The position numbers and the translations under genes are program-made. Below are positions 8,334-17,148 of a DNA stretch of 64,000 nt, one piece after another (position 1 is the stretch's first letter; every line of letters starts with the position of its first letter). Source of the stretch: Dethiosulfatibacter sp. (lineage in GTDB: Bacteria; Bacillota_A; Clostridia; Tissierellales; Dethiosulfatibacteraceae); the NCBI GenBank assembly GCA_019084435.1, contig JAHRFV010000327.1:7739-71738 (forward strand), written 5' to 3'. The notes below the pieces were generated by a model. The model ran no database searches and was not told the DNA's origin. It saw nothing but the letters and a program-made list of their open reading frames with translations.

Positions 8334-9032
8334 TTAGTGTTGAATCAAAGAAAGCCGCTTTTCTAGCGACTCAATTGGGGTGCCAGTATTCTCTTTTGGT
8401 AGTTTGGGTTTTACCTTATCCAGCAGAGAGTTGGTAACAGCTCTGCGGCTAAAGGCATAGGTAAAGTCATCGGTCTGATTTCGTTTCTTTTCATCCTCCA
8501 AGATGCCATCAGCAAATCCAAGTTCGATGGCCTTCTTTGCATTGAGCCAGGTCTCAGCATCCATAAGGTGGGAGAGCTTTGTTCTTGACTGGCCTGTCTT
8601 AATTTCGTAGGCATTGATGATGCTCTCTTTAACTTCAGAAAGCATGGCAATGGCCTTTTTCATCTCCTCGCTGTCCCCAATGGCCACTGTAAGGGGGTTA
8701 TGGACCATCATTAGTGCTGTTGGTGCCATAAGCACCGTTGTCCCCGCCATGGCGATGACTGAGGCAGCAGAAGCGGCAATGCCATCAATCTTTACGGTAA
8801 CAGTGCCTTTGTAATCCATTAGCATGGTGTAAATCTGACTAGCAGCAATGCAATCACCTCCTGGAGAATTGAGCCAAATAACTATGTCACCCTCACCAGC
8901 AGTAAGCTCTGCTTTAAATGCCTTTGGGGTGACATCATCGTCAAACCATGAGTCTTCGGCAATAACGCCGTCTAGATAAAGTGTTCGGACACCAGTGTTT
9001 TCATCTCGTGCCCAGTTCCAAAACTTCTTCAT
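8334..9032 (-). CDS. ClpP-like prohead maturation protease
   Basis: The 232-residue protein has the ClpP/S14 fold motifs. WLNSPGGD forms the oxyanion region, the nucleophile is Ser88 in DGIAASAAS, and the catalytic His111 is in MMVHNPL. It would cleave the capsid delta domain during head maturation. It overlaps the portal gene by an ATGA junction and precedes the capsid gene. In phages of this type ClpP-like enzymes replace the classical HK97 gp4 protease. Confidence 0.94.
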   Translation of the reverse strand: MKKFWNWARDENTGVRTLYLDGVIAEDSWFDDDVTPKAFKAELTAGEGDIVIWLNSPGGDCIAASQIYTMLMDYKGTVTVKIDGIAASAASVIAMAGTTVLMAPTALMMVHNPLTVAIGDSEEMKKAIAMLSEVKESIINAYEIKTGQSRTKLSHLMDAETWLNAKKAIELGFADGILEDEKKRNQTDDFTYAFSRRAVTNSLLDKVKPKLPKENTGTPIESLEKRLSLIQH

Positions 9033-10285
9033 TTAGGTTCCTCCGTTTCTTTAATATTTGCGAACGCGCCTGCGTCCTGTAATTTTGTCATGGCACCGTT
9101 AATTAAATAAAGGTCGCCACCTAAGGATTCTGGAATTCTATCCAGATTTTCAAGCTCTCTGATATCATTGGCGCTCATCCAACCATTTTGACGGGCAGTG
9201 GCATAGCCGCTCATACGACTAACATAGTCTCCACGCAGAAGGCCATCCACGTTAAACTTGATAAAGACATTAGGTTTCTCGCTTTCCATGAGTAGAGCTC
9301 TGCACATGGACTGTTCCCAGCGGACCACCCAAGGATCGAGAGTGTATTTTACGAACTCAAGTGATTGCTGCTCGATGTTACTAAAGGATGACTTCTCTAA
9401 ATCAGCAAGCATATGAGGAGGGACTCTGAAGATACGAGCGATCTCATTGATCTGGAACTTTCTAGTTTCAAGGAACTGTGCCTGCTCTGGTGAAATACCT
9501 ATAGGCTGATACTTCATACCTTCTTCAAGAACAGCCACCCGGTGAGCATTACCACTTCCTTGATAAGCAGCGTTCCATGATTCTTTAATCTTCTGAGGAT
9601 CCTTGATGGTACCGGGATGTTCTAAGACGCCACCCGGTGAAGCCCCATTAGCAAAAAACTTAGCTCCATATTCTTCAGTAGCTATGGCAAGGCCCACAGC
9701 ATTTTTCGCCATGGCAATGGGTGAATAGCCTACCAGCCCATCAAAGCCAAGTCCTGGGATATGAAGAACATCCGATGGTGAAAGATACACTTGATGTTCT
9801 CTGCCAAGAGTAGGCATATCCTCATTGCCACGCTGATACAAATAGAAAAGCCGACCACTTGAATCGCGATCGACCGTCATTTTGTTTGGTATCAGTGGGT
9901 AGAGAGAAATCACTTCACCTCGTGCATTTCGAATAATCTGAGCATAGGCATTTCCCCATAATAAAAGATGACTCATCAGCGTCTCTCTAAACGCAAAAGA
10001 AGTCATCTCAGGGTTTGGTTCATCATGAAGCAGTTTATATAGCGGGTGTTTTAAGTTTTTCTCCTTGCCACCTGAATCATTGTACTTATAGACATGAAGT
10101 GGTAGGCCAGCCAACGTTTCAGATAAGATTCTCACACAGCTATACACTGCTGTCATCTGCATGGCGGTTTGTTCATTGACTGGTTTTCCAGCGCTGGTGC
10201 TTCCAAAAAAGAAGCTGTAGCGGCTGCCACCAAGAGCGTCTTTAGGCTTATCTCGGGCCTTGAATATTCCTTGCAATATTCCCAT
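9029..10285 (-). CDS. Phage portal protein (HK97 type)
   Basis: This protein of about 418 residues forms the dodecameric DNA gate at the capsid vertex. Recognisable segments are SCVRILSETLAGLPLHVYK near residue 50, RVPPHMLADLEKSSFSNIEQ and EQQSLEFVKYTLDPWVVRWE in the second half. I place the start at ATG 10285 (MGILQGIF), nine bases after AGGAGG; in-frame ATGs at 10291 and 10294 are closer to that site. It lies between terminase and protease. Confidence 0.94.
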   Translation of the reverse strand: MGILQGIFKARDKPKDALGGSRYSFFFGSTSAGKPVNEQTAMQMTAVYSCVRILSETLAGLPLHVYKYNDSGGKEKNLKHPLYKLLHDEPNPEMTSFAFRETLMSHLLLWGNAYAQIIRNARGEVISLYPLIPNKMTVDRDSSGRLFYLYQRGNEDMPTLGREHQVYLSPSDVLHIPGLGFDGLVGYSPIAMAKNAVGLAIATEEYGAKFFANGASPGGVLEHPGTIKDPQKIKESWNAAYQGSGNAHRVAVLEEGMKYQPIGISPEQAQFLETRKFQINEIARIFRVPPHMLADLEKSSFSNIEQQSLEFVKYTLDPWVVRWEQSMCRALLMESEKPNVFIKFNVDGLLRGDYVSRMSGYATARQNGWMSANDIRELENLDRIPESLGGDLYLINGAMTKLQDAGAFANIKETEEPK

Positions 10286-10303
10286 GGACATCAACCTCCT
10301 TTC

Positions 10304-11869
10304 CTAAAATACGAGCAATCCTCGATCATCATAAACGGAATTACCAGTTTCTCCACCACAGCGGATCGCTCGGTCAAGAGCCATGATTGTGGCTACAGCA
10401 CCGTCAATCTTCTCGGTGGATTTTTCTTTGTCTGCTTTGATATTGCCAGCAGGATCGGTTCTAATAAAAATGTTATCCATCATCCAGCGGAGAACAGGAT
10501 GACCACCGTGAGCGATTTTCTGCTCTAGTGTGAGCTTCATCAGTTCCTTAGTTGGAGGAGACATGTCTTTGAAACCCTGTCCAAAAGGTACAACAGTGAA
10601 ACCTAAATTCTCTAAGTTCTGTGTCATCTGAACTGCGCCCCATCGGTCAAAGGCGATCTCCCTGATGTTATATTTCATTCCAAGTTCCTCAATGAAAGTC
10701 TCGATGAAACCGTAATGGACTACGTTACCTTCGGTAGTAAGAAGGAAGCCTTGTTTTTCCCAAACATCATAATTGACATGATCCCGTCTAACCCTAAGGT
10801 CAATGCTGTCTTCAGGTATCCAGAAGTATGGAAGAACCACATACTTGTCATCTTCATCCTGTGGAGGGAAGACAAGTACAAAGGCCGTAATGTCAGTGGA
10901 AGATGATAAGTCCAGCCCGCCATAACAGACGCGACCTTTGAGGGCTTCTGGATTAACCGGGAAAGCACAGGCATCCCATTTATCCATAGGCATCCAGCGA
11001 ATAGCCTGCTTAACCCATTGATTGAGTCGAAGCTGCCTGAAGCTGTTTTCCTCAGCGGGGTTTTGTCTAGCAGATTCATAGGCCATTTTTACTTTATCAA
11101 TACTGACAGTGATGCCAAGGGATGGGTTTGCTTTCTTCCACACCTTTGGGTCGGACCAGTCATCTTCTAGATCTGCACCATAAATCACTGGATAGAAGGT
11201 AGGGTCATTCTTTCTTCCTGCCATAATATCCAGTGCTTTTTGATGAACCTCCCAGCAGATGCTGTTTTGATTATCTCCGGCGGTGGTGATAAGAAAGTAC
11301 AATGGCTGCATCCTGGCATCACCACTACCTTTGGTCATAACATCGTAGAGTTTTCTATTCGGTTGAGTATGGAGCTCATCAAATACAACCCCATGGGTAT
11401 TAAAACCGTGTTTGTTTCCAACATCGGCAGAAAGCACTTGATAGATGCTTCCAGTAGGTTGATAGATCAGTCTTTTCTGTGAGTCCAGAATCTTTACCCG
11501 CTTGGATAAGGCTGGGCACATTCGCACCATGTCTGCTGCCACGTTAAAAACGATGGAGGCTTGGTTACGATCCGCAGCGCAGCCATAAACCTCAGCACGT
11601 TCTTCATTATCACCACAGGTTAAGAGCAGGGCAACAGCCGCCGCAAGCTCACTTTTTCCCATCTTCTTTGGTATCTCTACATAAGCAGTATTAAACTGAC
11701 GATAACCATTTGGTTTTATGGTTCCAAATAAATCGCGGATGATTTGCTCTTGCCAATCTATCAGTTCAAAGGGCTTTCCAGCCCAGGTTCCTTTGGTGTG
11801 GGAGAGGCATTCAATAAAACCTACTGCATAGTCCGCCATCTCCTTGCTGTAATGAGAATCCTTCGCCAT
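10304..11869 (-). CDS. Terminase large subunit
   Basis: The packaging motor ATPase-nuclease of 521 residues (from ATG 11869). The Walker A-like motif is EIPKKMGKSELAAA near residue 70, the Walker B is GVVFDELHTQ, and the coupling motif is LITTAGD. The C-terminal RNase H-like nuclease has GGLDLSSSTDITAF as its first acidic site. The ATG has no ribosome site. A strong AAAGGAGG lies upstream of an in-frame 12-codon extension (RKLKKYKPTSY) that begins at ATC 11905, so translation may start there. No stop interrupts the extension. Confidence 0.95.
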   Translation of the reverse strand: MAKDSHYSKEMADYAVGFIECLSHTKGTWAGKPFELIDWQEQIIRDLFGTIKPNGYRQFNTAYVEIPKKMGKSELAAAVALLLTCGDNEERAEVYGCAADRNQASIVFNVAADMVRMCPALSKRVKILDSQKRLIYQPTGSIYQVLSADVGNKHGFNTHGVVFDELHTQPNRKLYDVMTKGSGDARMQPLYFLITTAGDNQNSICWEVHQKALDIMAGRKNDPTFYPVIYGADLEDDWSDPKVWKKANPSLGITVSIDKVKMAYESARQNPAEENSFRQLRLNQWVKQAIRWMPMDKWDACAFPVNPEALKGRVCYGGLDLSSSTDITAFVLVFPPQDEDDKYVVLPYFWIPEDSIDLRVRRDHVNYDVWEKQGFLLTTEGNVVHYGFIETFIEELGMKYNIREIAFDRWGAVQMTQNLENLGFTVVPFGQGFKDMSPPTKELMKLTLEQKIAHGGHPVLRWMMDNIFIRTDPAGNIKADKEKSTEKIDGAVATIMALDRAIRCGGETGNSVYDDRGLLVF

Positions 11870-11930
11870 GTAAGAGGTTGGTTTATACTTCTTTAGTTTT
11901 CGGATATGCGGACACCTCCTTTAAAAAGAC

Positions 11931-11954
11931 ATAAAAAATAGACCCTAAGGTCTT
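11931..11954 (-). terminator. Terminator-like hairpin before the terminase large subunit gene
   Basis: On the minus strand AGACC-TTAG-GGTCT is followed by ATTTTTT. It lies between the small DUF7678-like gene and the ribosome site of the terminase gene and could attenuate transcription into the structural genes. Confidence 0.55.
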
Positions 11955-12010
11955 CTGTAACGAGGAAAAGAGCCATACAGCCCTGTTCCTTTATGCGTTT
12001 TATCTTGTTG

Positions 12011-12235
12011 TTAATTGTATTTCTTCATGAATATTTCAAGTGCAGCTTGCGCATTGGCGTCGATGGGTTCAATGTCCCAGCCTCTATCAAAGTTTGCAAT
12101 GATCTGGCCATCTCGCTTTAACATCAGTTTTGATATTCTACCCTCATCAATGCCGTAAGGGGAGCCTAAGTCAAAGCTTTTAATCCAGTAGTGAATGGTT
12201 CTGTTTTCGACTTCGATTTTACCTTCTCTCCACAT
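12011..12235 (-). CDS. Small phage protein (DUF7678-like)
   Basis: A 74-residue soluble protein starting MWREGKIEVENRTIHYWIKS, preceded by GGAGGACTTAGACC. It belongs to a set of short proteins commonly found between the SAM-dependent methylase and the terminase in clostridial prophages. DGQIIANFDRGWDIEP suggests a compact beta fold. The function is unknown, and the family name is from memory. Confidence 0.7.
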   Translation of the reverse strand: MWREGKIEVENRTIHYWIKSFDLGSPYGIDEGRISKLMLKRDGQIIANFDRGWDIEPIDANAQAALEIFMKKYN

Positions 12236-12249
12236 GGTCTAAGTCCTCC

Positions 12250-12606
12250 TTAAATGCTAACCAAGATGGCTGGTAGAATTTGCTTTTCGCCGGTCTGCCA
12301 GTCAGTGTAGCTTGTCTTAACCTTGGTAAGTCCGTCTATCCTACAGCCGTGCTTTTCAAACTCGGCAAGGGTTGCGATCAGTCCTGAGAAGGTGCTTGAA
12401 ATGGTAATGTGGTCTATTCCGTAGGCTCTGCAGGCTTTAACAATGGGTTCAATATCGTAATCCCAAATGACCTCAGAAAAGTCGATGGTGTCGTTTCCTG
12501 CTTCCTTGCTTCTTTCGTAAGCCCAGTACATGGTGCTGTTGATTCCTGATTCCTTAAAGTTTGCGCCGGTTGCTTTGGCTTCTTCAAATGCTTTGATTTC
12601 TTTCAT
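12250..12606 (-). CDS. Hypothetical phage protein
   Basis: A 118-residue acidic protein. The start is ATG 12606 (MKEIKAFEEAKATG), eight bases after GGAGGA; the ORF extends 15 bases further upstream without better signals. Its sequence (DHITISSTFSGLIATLAEFE, then the C-terminal TDWQTGEKQILPAILVSI) recurs in clostridial prophages as a protein of unknown function. The conserved repeat at 12646-12680 upstream may be its promoter. Confidence 0.7.
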   Translation of the reverse strand: MKEIKAFEEAKATGANFKESGINSTMYWAYERSKEAGNDTIDFSEVIWDYDIEPIVKACRAYGIDHITISSTFSGLIATLAEFEKHGCRIDGLTKVKTSYTDWQTGEKQILPAILVSI

Positions 12607-12645
12607 GTTCTCATCCTCCATTTAGTGTGGTTTTGTTTTGGTATT

Positions 12646-12680
12646 ACATATATCACTCTAAACGAGAATAATAGCAAGTC
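12646..12680 (-). promoter_or_regulatory. Conserved promoter-like repeat, copy 1
   Basis: This 35-base block is nearly identical to the one at 13972-14006. On the minus strand both begin GACTTGCTATTA and end TTAGAGTGATATATGT. Both lie about 35-40 bases upstream of a start codon in an intergenic gap, as phage-specific promoters do. The boxes resemble TTGCTA and GATATA. Confidence 0.5.
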
Positions 12681-12717
12681 ATTTATGTAGTAATAGAGCA
12701 GGTTTCTGGTGTAGAGG

Positions 12718-13029
12718 CTAATCTTCAATCCCACAGTAGCGTGGATAGTCGTAGCCTTCAGGATTGGTGAGTATCTTTTCACCGGTGTCTTTGTTAATGA
12801 CCCTAATGCATCGAAGCTCACCTTTTTCGTTGGTCCCACCATCTGACTTCTTGATCCAGGGCTGATCCTCTAGAAAATCACTGGTGAACTTCTTGAACTC
12901 TGAATCACTGAGTTCAACTTCTCGAATCACAGTGTATTCGGAGCCAATGACGCCATCTTCCTTTGCTTCTTCAGTTGCTTCTTTTAGTTCCTTAAAGTTG
13001 TAGAACTTTCGACCAAATAACGCCTTCAT
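12718..13029 (-). CDS. Hypothetical phage protein (DUF6329-like)
   Basis: A 103-residue protein starting MKALFGRKFYNFKELKEATE, preceded by AAGGAGTCACAGCA, overlapping the upstream DUF4314-like gene by four bases. The C-terminal VINKDTGEKILTNPEGYDYPRY is distinctive. Homologues sit in the same place in clostridial prophages, and their function is unknown. Confidence 0.7.
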   Translation of the reverse strand: MKALFGRKFYNFKELKEATEEAKEDGVIGSEYTVIREVELSDSEFKKFTSDFLEDQPWIKKSDGGTNEKGELRCIRVINKDTGEKILTNPEGYDYPRYCGIED

Positions 13030-13274
13030 TGCTGTGACTCCTTCCTAGAATTTTCATCAATGACCTTACAGGAATCAATGCCGTAAACCACATTCAAGCT
13101 GCTGCCGTTGTCCCACTGAACCATGATGGAGCCTGTGTCATCCACGCCCCACACGGTGCCTTTTGTGCCCGTTGGCGGTGCTTGCACATCATCCATCCAA
13201 AGGAGCTGGACCCTGGCGCCAGCGGGGTACTGCTTGCGCAGGTGGGCCAGTCTTTCTTTACTGATCGGTTTCAC
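13026..13274 (-). CDS. DUF4314-like SH3-type small protein
   Basis: The 82-residue product starts at GTG 13274 (VKPISKERLAHLRKQYP), nine bases after AAAGGAGG. Upstream codons to 13400 are open but overlap the preceding gene without any start signal. The core GARVQLLWMDD, PTGTKGTVWGVDDTGSI and MVQWDNGSSLNVVYGID is the signature of DUF4314, a small beta-barrel domain common in phages and conjugative elements. Function is not established. Confidence 0.8.
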   Translation of the reverse strand: MKPISKERLAHLRKQYPAGARVQLLWMDDVQAPPTGTKGTVWGVDDTGSIMVQWDNGSSLNVVYGIDSCKVIDENSRKESQQ

Positions 13275-13941
13275 TGGGAGCACCTCCTTTGAAAGCACTG
13301 CTGCCTGAAAGGTTTTGAAGGAGAATCTTTCTGTGGGTTTTGAATTCTTCTCCAATAAATCCGAGGCGGAGAAGGAAGCAGCGAAATGCGTATTTCTCAT
13401 TGTCGACTTCTTTCTCTTTTACGGTGATTCTCTTTTGGGTTTTCGCCATCTCACAAAGCTTTGTAATGAACTGGGAGTAGGCTTTTATCTCGTCTGGGTT
13501 TGGCAGTTTTGAAAACCAAGGGAAGCTAATGCGTTTTTCATCGGCTTCAATGGGAAGGGCTTCCACATCAAGCGCTTTCTTAATGAGGCTGCCTTTTGCC
13601 TCTAACAGTTTAGCTAGCTTCTCCAGGTCTTCATCGGAAAGGGAGTCTTTTGGTATCTGGATGATGAGTCCAGTTTCCTCGGTCTCTGCTTCAGCAGGAG
13701 TGGGTTCATCCACATCAGCTTCAAACCCTGCATCTTGTAGCTTTTTCATCAGCGTCTTGATATTGTCCTGATCCAATTCGTTGTCAAAGGTTAGCTCTCC
13801 GTCTTTTCCGATGTGGTAGGGTCCGACCTGGTAAGCACAAGATGGAATTCCCAGGTATTTTGAAGGAATCTCTGTGATTTCACTGATGAGCTTCACCAGC
13901 TTTTTACGTTCGTTACCAGTTACGTTGTAATTGATTTTCAT
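13258..13941 (-). CDS. Conserved phage protein of unknown function (often labelled virulence protein)
   Basis: A 227-residue protein starting MKINYNVTGNERKKLVKLISEI with the ribosome site GGAGGTCAATACC. The N-terminal third is a small alpha/beta domain, followed by an acidic linker (EPTPAEAETEETG). The C-terminal part contains ISFPWFSKLP and DNEKYAFRCFLLRLGF. Homologues in clostridial prophages are often labelled virulence-related, but I see no support for such a role. It overlaps the DUF4314-like gene by 17 bases. Confidence 0.7.
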   Translation of the reverse strand: MKINYNVTGNERKKLVKLISEITEIPSKYLGIPSCAYQVGPYHIGKDGELTFDNELDQDNIKTLMKKLQDAGFEADVDEPTPAEAETEETGLIIQIPKDSLSDEDLEKLAKLLEAKGSLIKKALDVEALPIEADEKRISFPWFSKLPNPDEIKAYSQFITKLCEMAKTQKRITVKEKEVDNEKYAFRCFLLRLGFIGEEFKTHRKILLQNLSGSSAFKGGAPSETDQ

Positions 13942-13971
13942 GGTATTGACCTCCTTGTTATTTTGCTTACT

Positions 13972-14006
13972 ACATATATCACTCTAAGTGATGTTAATAG
14001 CAAGTC
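13972..14006 (-). promoter_or_regulatory. Conserved promoter-like repeat, copy 2
   Basis: Near-identical to 12646-12680. This copy also contains a perfect palindrome, ATCACT-TAG-AGTGAT, between the TTGCTA and GATATA boxes. It lies in the gap after the ParB-methylase gene and 31 bases before the start of the next gene. Confidence 0.5.
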
Positions 14007-14024
14007 TATCTTTCGATAGTTGTG

Positions 14025-15257
14025 TTATTTATTTTCAGGGAGGTCACTGTAGCGGTACTCTTTGCCGCCACGCAGGAGATAGACATCATCTGAAGTCTGT
14101 GCTCCAGAAATGAACCTTTCGACTATGACGTCACAGAACTTCTCATCAAGCTCAATGGTGTGACAGATTCGCTGGGTCTGATCACAGGCAATGAGGGTGC
14201 TGCCGGAGCCGCCAAAGGGATCCAGGACGATGCAGTTACTGAGACTTGAATTGAGAATAGGATGGGCCACAAGAGCCACCGGCTTCATGGTTGGATGAGA
14301 GCCATTCTTCTTAGGTTTTTCAAATTCCCAGATGGTCGTTTGCTTTCGATCGGCATACCAGTTGTGCTTGCCTTTCTTCTTCCATCCAAAGAGCACCGGT
14401 TCATGCTGCCACTGATAAGGGGACCGACCAAGAACCAACGATTGCTTTTTCCAGATGCAGGTGCCGGAGAGATAGAAGCCAGCTTCAGAGAATGCCTTTC
14501 TAAAGTTCAGCCCTTCCGTATCTGCATGGAAAACATAGATGGAAGAATCCTGTGTCATGACAGCTTCCGTATTGGTAAAGGCAGCCAGTAGGAATTCATA
14601 GAAAGCAGAATCACCCATGTTGTCGTTTTTGATTTTACCGGCTGAGCCTTCATAGTTTACATTGTAAGGGGGATCTGTAACCACAAGGTTTGCCAGCTTT
14701 CCATCCATGAGAAGCGTGAAGGTTTCTGCCTTTGTAGAATCACCGCAGACCAGTCTATGGGGACCAAGTTTCCAAACATCACCAAGTTTTGTCATGGCGG
14801 GTTTTTCCAACTCTGCATCCACATCAAACTCATCATCATGTATGCCTTCCTTCAAGGAATCCTTAAACAGGTCATCCAGTTCAGAAGGATCAAAACCAGT
14901 AAGGGAAACATCGAAATCCGCACCCTGCAGATCAGCAATAAGAAGAGCTAGCTTATCCTTATCCCAGTCGCCACTGATTTTATTTAGGGCAATGTTGAGG
15001 GCCTTTTCTTTATCTTCATCCATCTCGATGACTACACACTCAACTTCGGTCATTCCTAAGTCCAGGAGCACTTTCAATCTCTGGTGGCCACCTACAACTC
15101 TGCCGGTTGTCTTGTTCCAGATGACTGGTTCAACATAACCAAACTGCTCAATGGAGCGCTTGAGTTTATCGTATTCTGCATCCCCGGGTTTTAAATCCTT
15201 ACGCGGATTATAATCAGCGGGAAGTAAGAGCTTAGTTTTCAGTTTTTCAATCTTCAT
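14025..15257 (-). CDS. ParB-domain/beta-class DNA methyltransferase fusion
   Basis: A 410-residue two-domain protein. Residues 1-125 are a ParB/Srx-like N-terminal domain with GRVVGGHQRLKVLLDLG. The rest is an adenine/cytosine-N4 methylase with the catalytic motif IV (VVTDPPYNVNY near residue 195) before the SAM-binding motif I (LDPFGGSGST near residue 350), which is the beta-class order. It would modify phage DNA, perhaps to evade host restriction. It overlaps the SAM synthetase gene upstream by 11 bases, so enzyme and cofactor supply are co-expressed. Confidence 0.93.
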   Translation of the reverse strand: MKIEKLKTKLLLPADYNPRKDLKPGDAEYDKLKRSIEQFGYVEPVIWNKTTGRVVGGHQRLKVLLDLGMTEVECVVIEMDEDKEKALNIALNKISGDWDKDKLALLIADLQGADFDVSLTGFDPSELDDLFKDSLKEGIHDDEFDVDAELEKPAMTKLGDVWKLGPHRLVCGDSTKAETFTLLMDGKLANLVVTDPPYNVNYEGSAGKIKNDNMGDSAFYEFLLAAFTNTEAVMTQDSSIYVFHADTEGLNFRKAFSEAGFYLSGTCIWKKQSLVLGRSPYQWQHEPVLFGWKKKGKHNWYADRKQTTIWEFEKPKKNGSHPTMKPVALVAHPILNSSLSNCIVLDPFGGSGSTLIACDQTQRICHTIELDEKFCDVIVERFISGAQTSDDVYLLRGGKEYRYSDLPENK

Positions 15258-16413
15258 ATCTTTCCGCCACCTTTCTCAAGTTTAAATTGAAATCCACGTT
15301 CTCCCACGGGAAGAGTGATGAGTTGAAGTGGCCGTAGGTTGCTGTATCGGAGTAGATTGCATTTCGAAGGCGCAGCTTTTCAATGATGGCCGCTGGACGT
15401 AAGTTAAAGATCTCTTTTACCAGTTCACTTAAATCCTCATCACTGATTTTCCCTGTGCCAAAGGATGTCACATTAACCGCTACTGGATTTGCTTTTCCGA
15501 TTGCATAAGAAATAGCGACCTCGCATTTATCAGCAAGCCCGCTCCAAACAATATTCTTAGCAATATACCTGGCCATATAGGCACCACTTCTATCAACCTT
15601 AGTTGGGTCCTTTCCGCTGAGTGCGCCGCCACCATGGGAAGCCAGACCACCAAAGGTGTCGACCATGATCTTTCTGCCAGTCAGCCCAGTATCAGCAGCA
15701 GGGCCACCCTCAACAAACCTGCCTGATGGATTGATGAGAATTTCTGTATCATCATCTAATGGAAAGTCCTCAAAGCATTGCCAGAGCACGTTGTTTAAGA
15801 TATCTGATTCTAGCTGCTTTTGTGTTTTATCTTCGTGGTGCTGAACAGAAACTACCACAGTCTTAACGCGGATAGGTTTATCCCCATGATACTCAACTGT
15901 AACCTGTGCCTTTCCATCGGGGAGGATACCCTTGATGATTTTTCCCTTGCGACATTCATCAATACGCTTTACGATTCTATGAGATAGAAGTAAAGGTAGA
16001 GGCAGTAGCTCACGGTTTTCGTTGGTAGCATAGCCATAGACAGTGCCTTGATCACCTGCACCGATGGAACCGTATGGATCAATAATTCCATTTCTTGCTT
16101 CAAGCGCTGTATCTACACCAGCAGCAATATCTACACTTTGATGATGTACAAACACAAATACTGTAAATTTCCATGGGTTATATCCTACCTCGCGAAGTAC
16201 ATTTTTTACGATAAGGCGGATGTTAATTTTCTCGCTGCAGGTGATCTCGCCCGCTACGATGATTTTACCTTTAGTAGCCATGACCTCACAGGCCACACGT
16301 GAAGCTTTGTCTCTGCGAAGGCAGGCATCTAAAATACTGTCTGCGATTAAATCAGAAAGCTTATCAGGATGTCCCTTGCAGACACTTTCTGCGGTTCTGA
16401 AGTTTTTACTCAT
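15247..16413 (-). CDS. metK: Methionine adenosyltransferase (SAM synthetase), phage-encoded
   Basis: A 388-residue enzyme making S-adenosylmethionine from ATP and methionine. Signature segments are TAESVCKGHPDKLSDLIAD (N-terminal ATP site), GAGDQGTVYGYATNE (hexapeptide-type motif), and GGLASHGGGALSGKDPTKVD followed by RSGAYMARYIAKN. The start is ATG 16413, with GGGAG eight bases upstream; an ATG at 16428 has none. It is a full-length but divergent MetK set between the small terminase and a methylase, so it probably feeds the DNA methylase during infection. It is not the housekeeping copy by context. Confidence 0.93.
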   Translation of the reverse strand: MSKNFRTAESVCKGHPDKLSDLIADSILDACLRRDKASRVACEVMATKGKIIVAGEITCSEKINIRLIVKNVLREVGYNPWKFTVFVFVHHQSVDIAAGVDTALEARNGIIDPYGSIGAGDQGTVYGYATNENRELLPLPLLLSHRIVKRIDECRKGKIIKGILPDGKAQVTVEYHGDKPIRVKTVVVSVQHHEDKTQKQLESDILNNVLWQCFEDFPLDDDTEILINPSGRFVEGGPAADTGLTGRKIMVDTFGGLASHGGGALSGKDPTKVDRSGAYMARYIAKNIVWSGLADKCEVAISYAIGKANPVAVNVTSFGTGKISDEDLSELVKEIFNLRPAAIIEKLRLRNAIYSDTATYGHFNSSLFPWENVDFNLNLRKVAERYED

Positions 16414-16433
16414 ATCATTATCTCCCATCTTTT

Positions 16434-16985
16434 TTATTTGCCCCTACGAGCAGAAAGAAGTCTTTCCATCACATCATCCTGAGGATTTGCTCCTTTGTAA
16501 TCGCCAGTACAGTTTTCTTTTACGATCTGGAATATCTCAAACCACAGACGATTGGTTTGGTTCATGTAGTTCTGGCCCATAGATACATAAGGACTTTGAA
16601 TGGCGTTACCAGTGGTAGGGTGTTTAGCAAGAAAACCATATTCAGTGATGGCTTCTTCACACTGAATCCAACGAGCAACACTCATGGCATACCTTTCAAG
16701 GAGCTGCGGAGAAACCAGAGCAGCACAGCCACGCTGATCAAGCCACTGCCATGTGGCTTTGTAGATTTCACCTGCCACCAGAGCCTTGCCGTCTTTTTGA
16801 ATGGCTTCAAGCATCTTATTTGGTTCAGGCATTTCTTGTCCCTCAAGATCTGCCGTATCGGAAAACTCCATCACGGTCAGTTTCCTACCACCAAGATTGC
16901 CTTCGGCTATTTTATCAGCCAGAGGTTTCTTTTTTGCCCCTGCACCAACACGAGCGCCACCTCTGTTCGTACCGTCTTTTGCCAA
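16434..16985 (-). CDS. Terminase small subunit (P27 family)
   Basis: A 183-residue DNA-recognition subunit of the packaging motor. The basic N-terminus GGARVGAGAKKKPLADK and the helical core (YKATWQWLDQRGCAALVSPQ, RWIQCEEAITEYGFLAKHP) are typical of the phage P27 small terminase. The start codon is TTG 16985, eight bases after AAAGGAGG. About 4.5 kb of accessory genes separate it from the large subunit. Confidence 0.9.
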   Translation of the reverse strand: MAKDGTNRGGARVGAGAKKKPLADKIAEGNLGGRKLTVMEFSDTADLEGQEMPEPNKMLEAIQKDGKALVAGEIYKATWQWLDQRGCAALVSPQLLERYAMSVARWIQCEEAITEYGFLAKHPTTGNAIQSPYVSMGQNYMNQTNRLWFEIFQIVKENCTGDYKGANPQDDVMERLLSARRGK

Positions 16986-17148
16986 TGATCACACCTCCTT
17001 TAAAAATTTTTATATTTTTTTTCATGAAGCACGCCTTCAAATTAATTGAATGATTCTCAATAATTTATTGTCTAAATTTTTATTGAATAGTGTTCGATAA
17101 AATCTAAGCTTGTTATATGACTTACAAACAACAAAACAACATATTTAT

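Noticed and set aside
16557..17053. Overlapping plus-strand frames opposite the small terminase gene
   Set aside because: Antisense shadows of the terminase frame; no start signals and no recognisable protein features.
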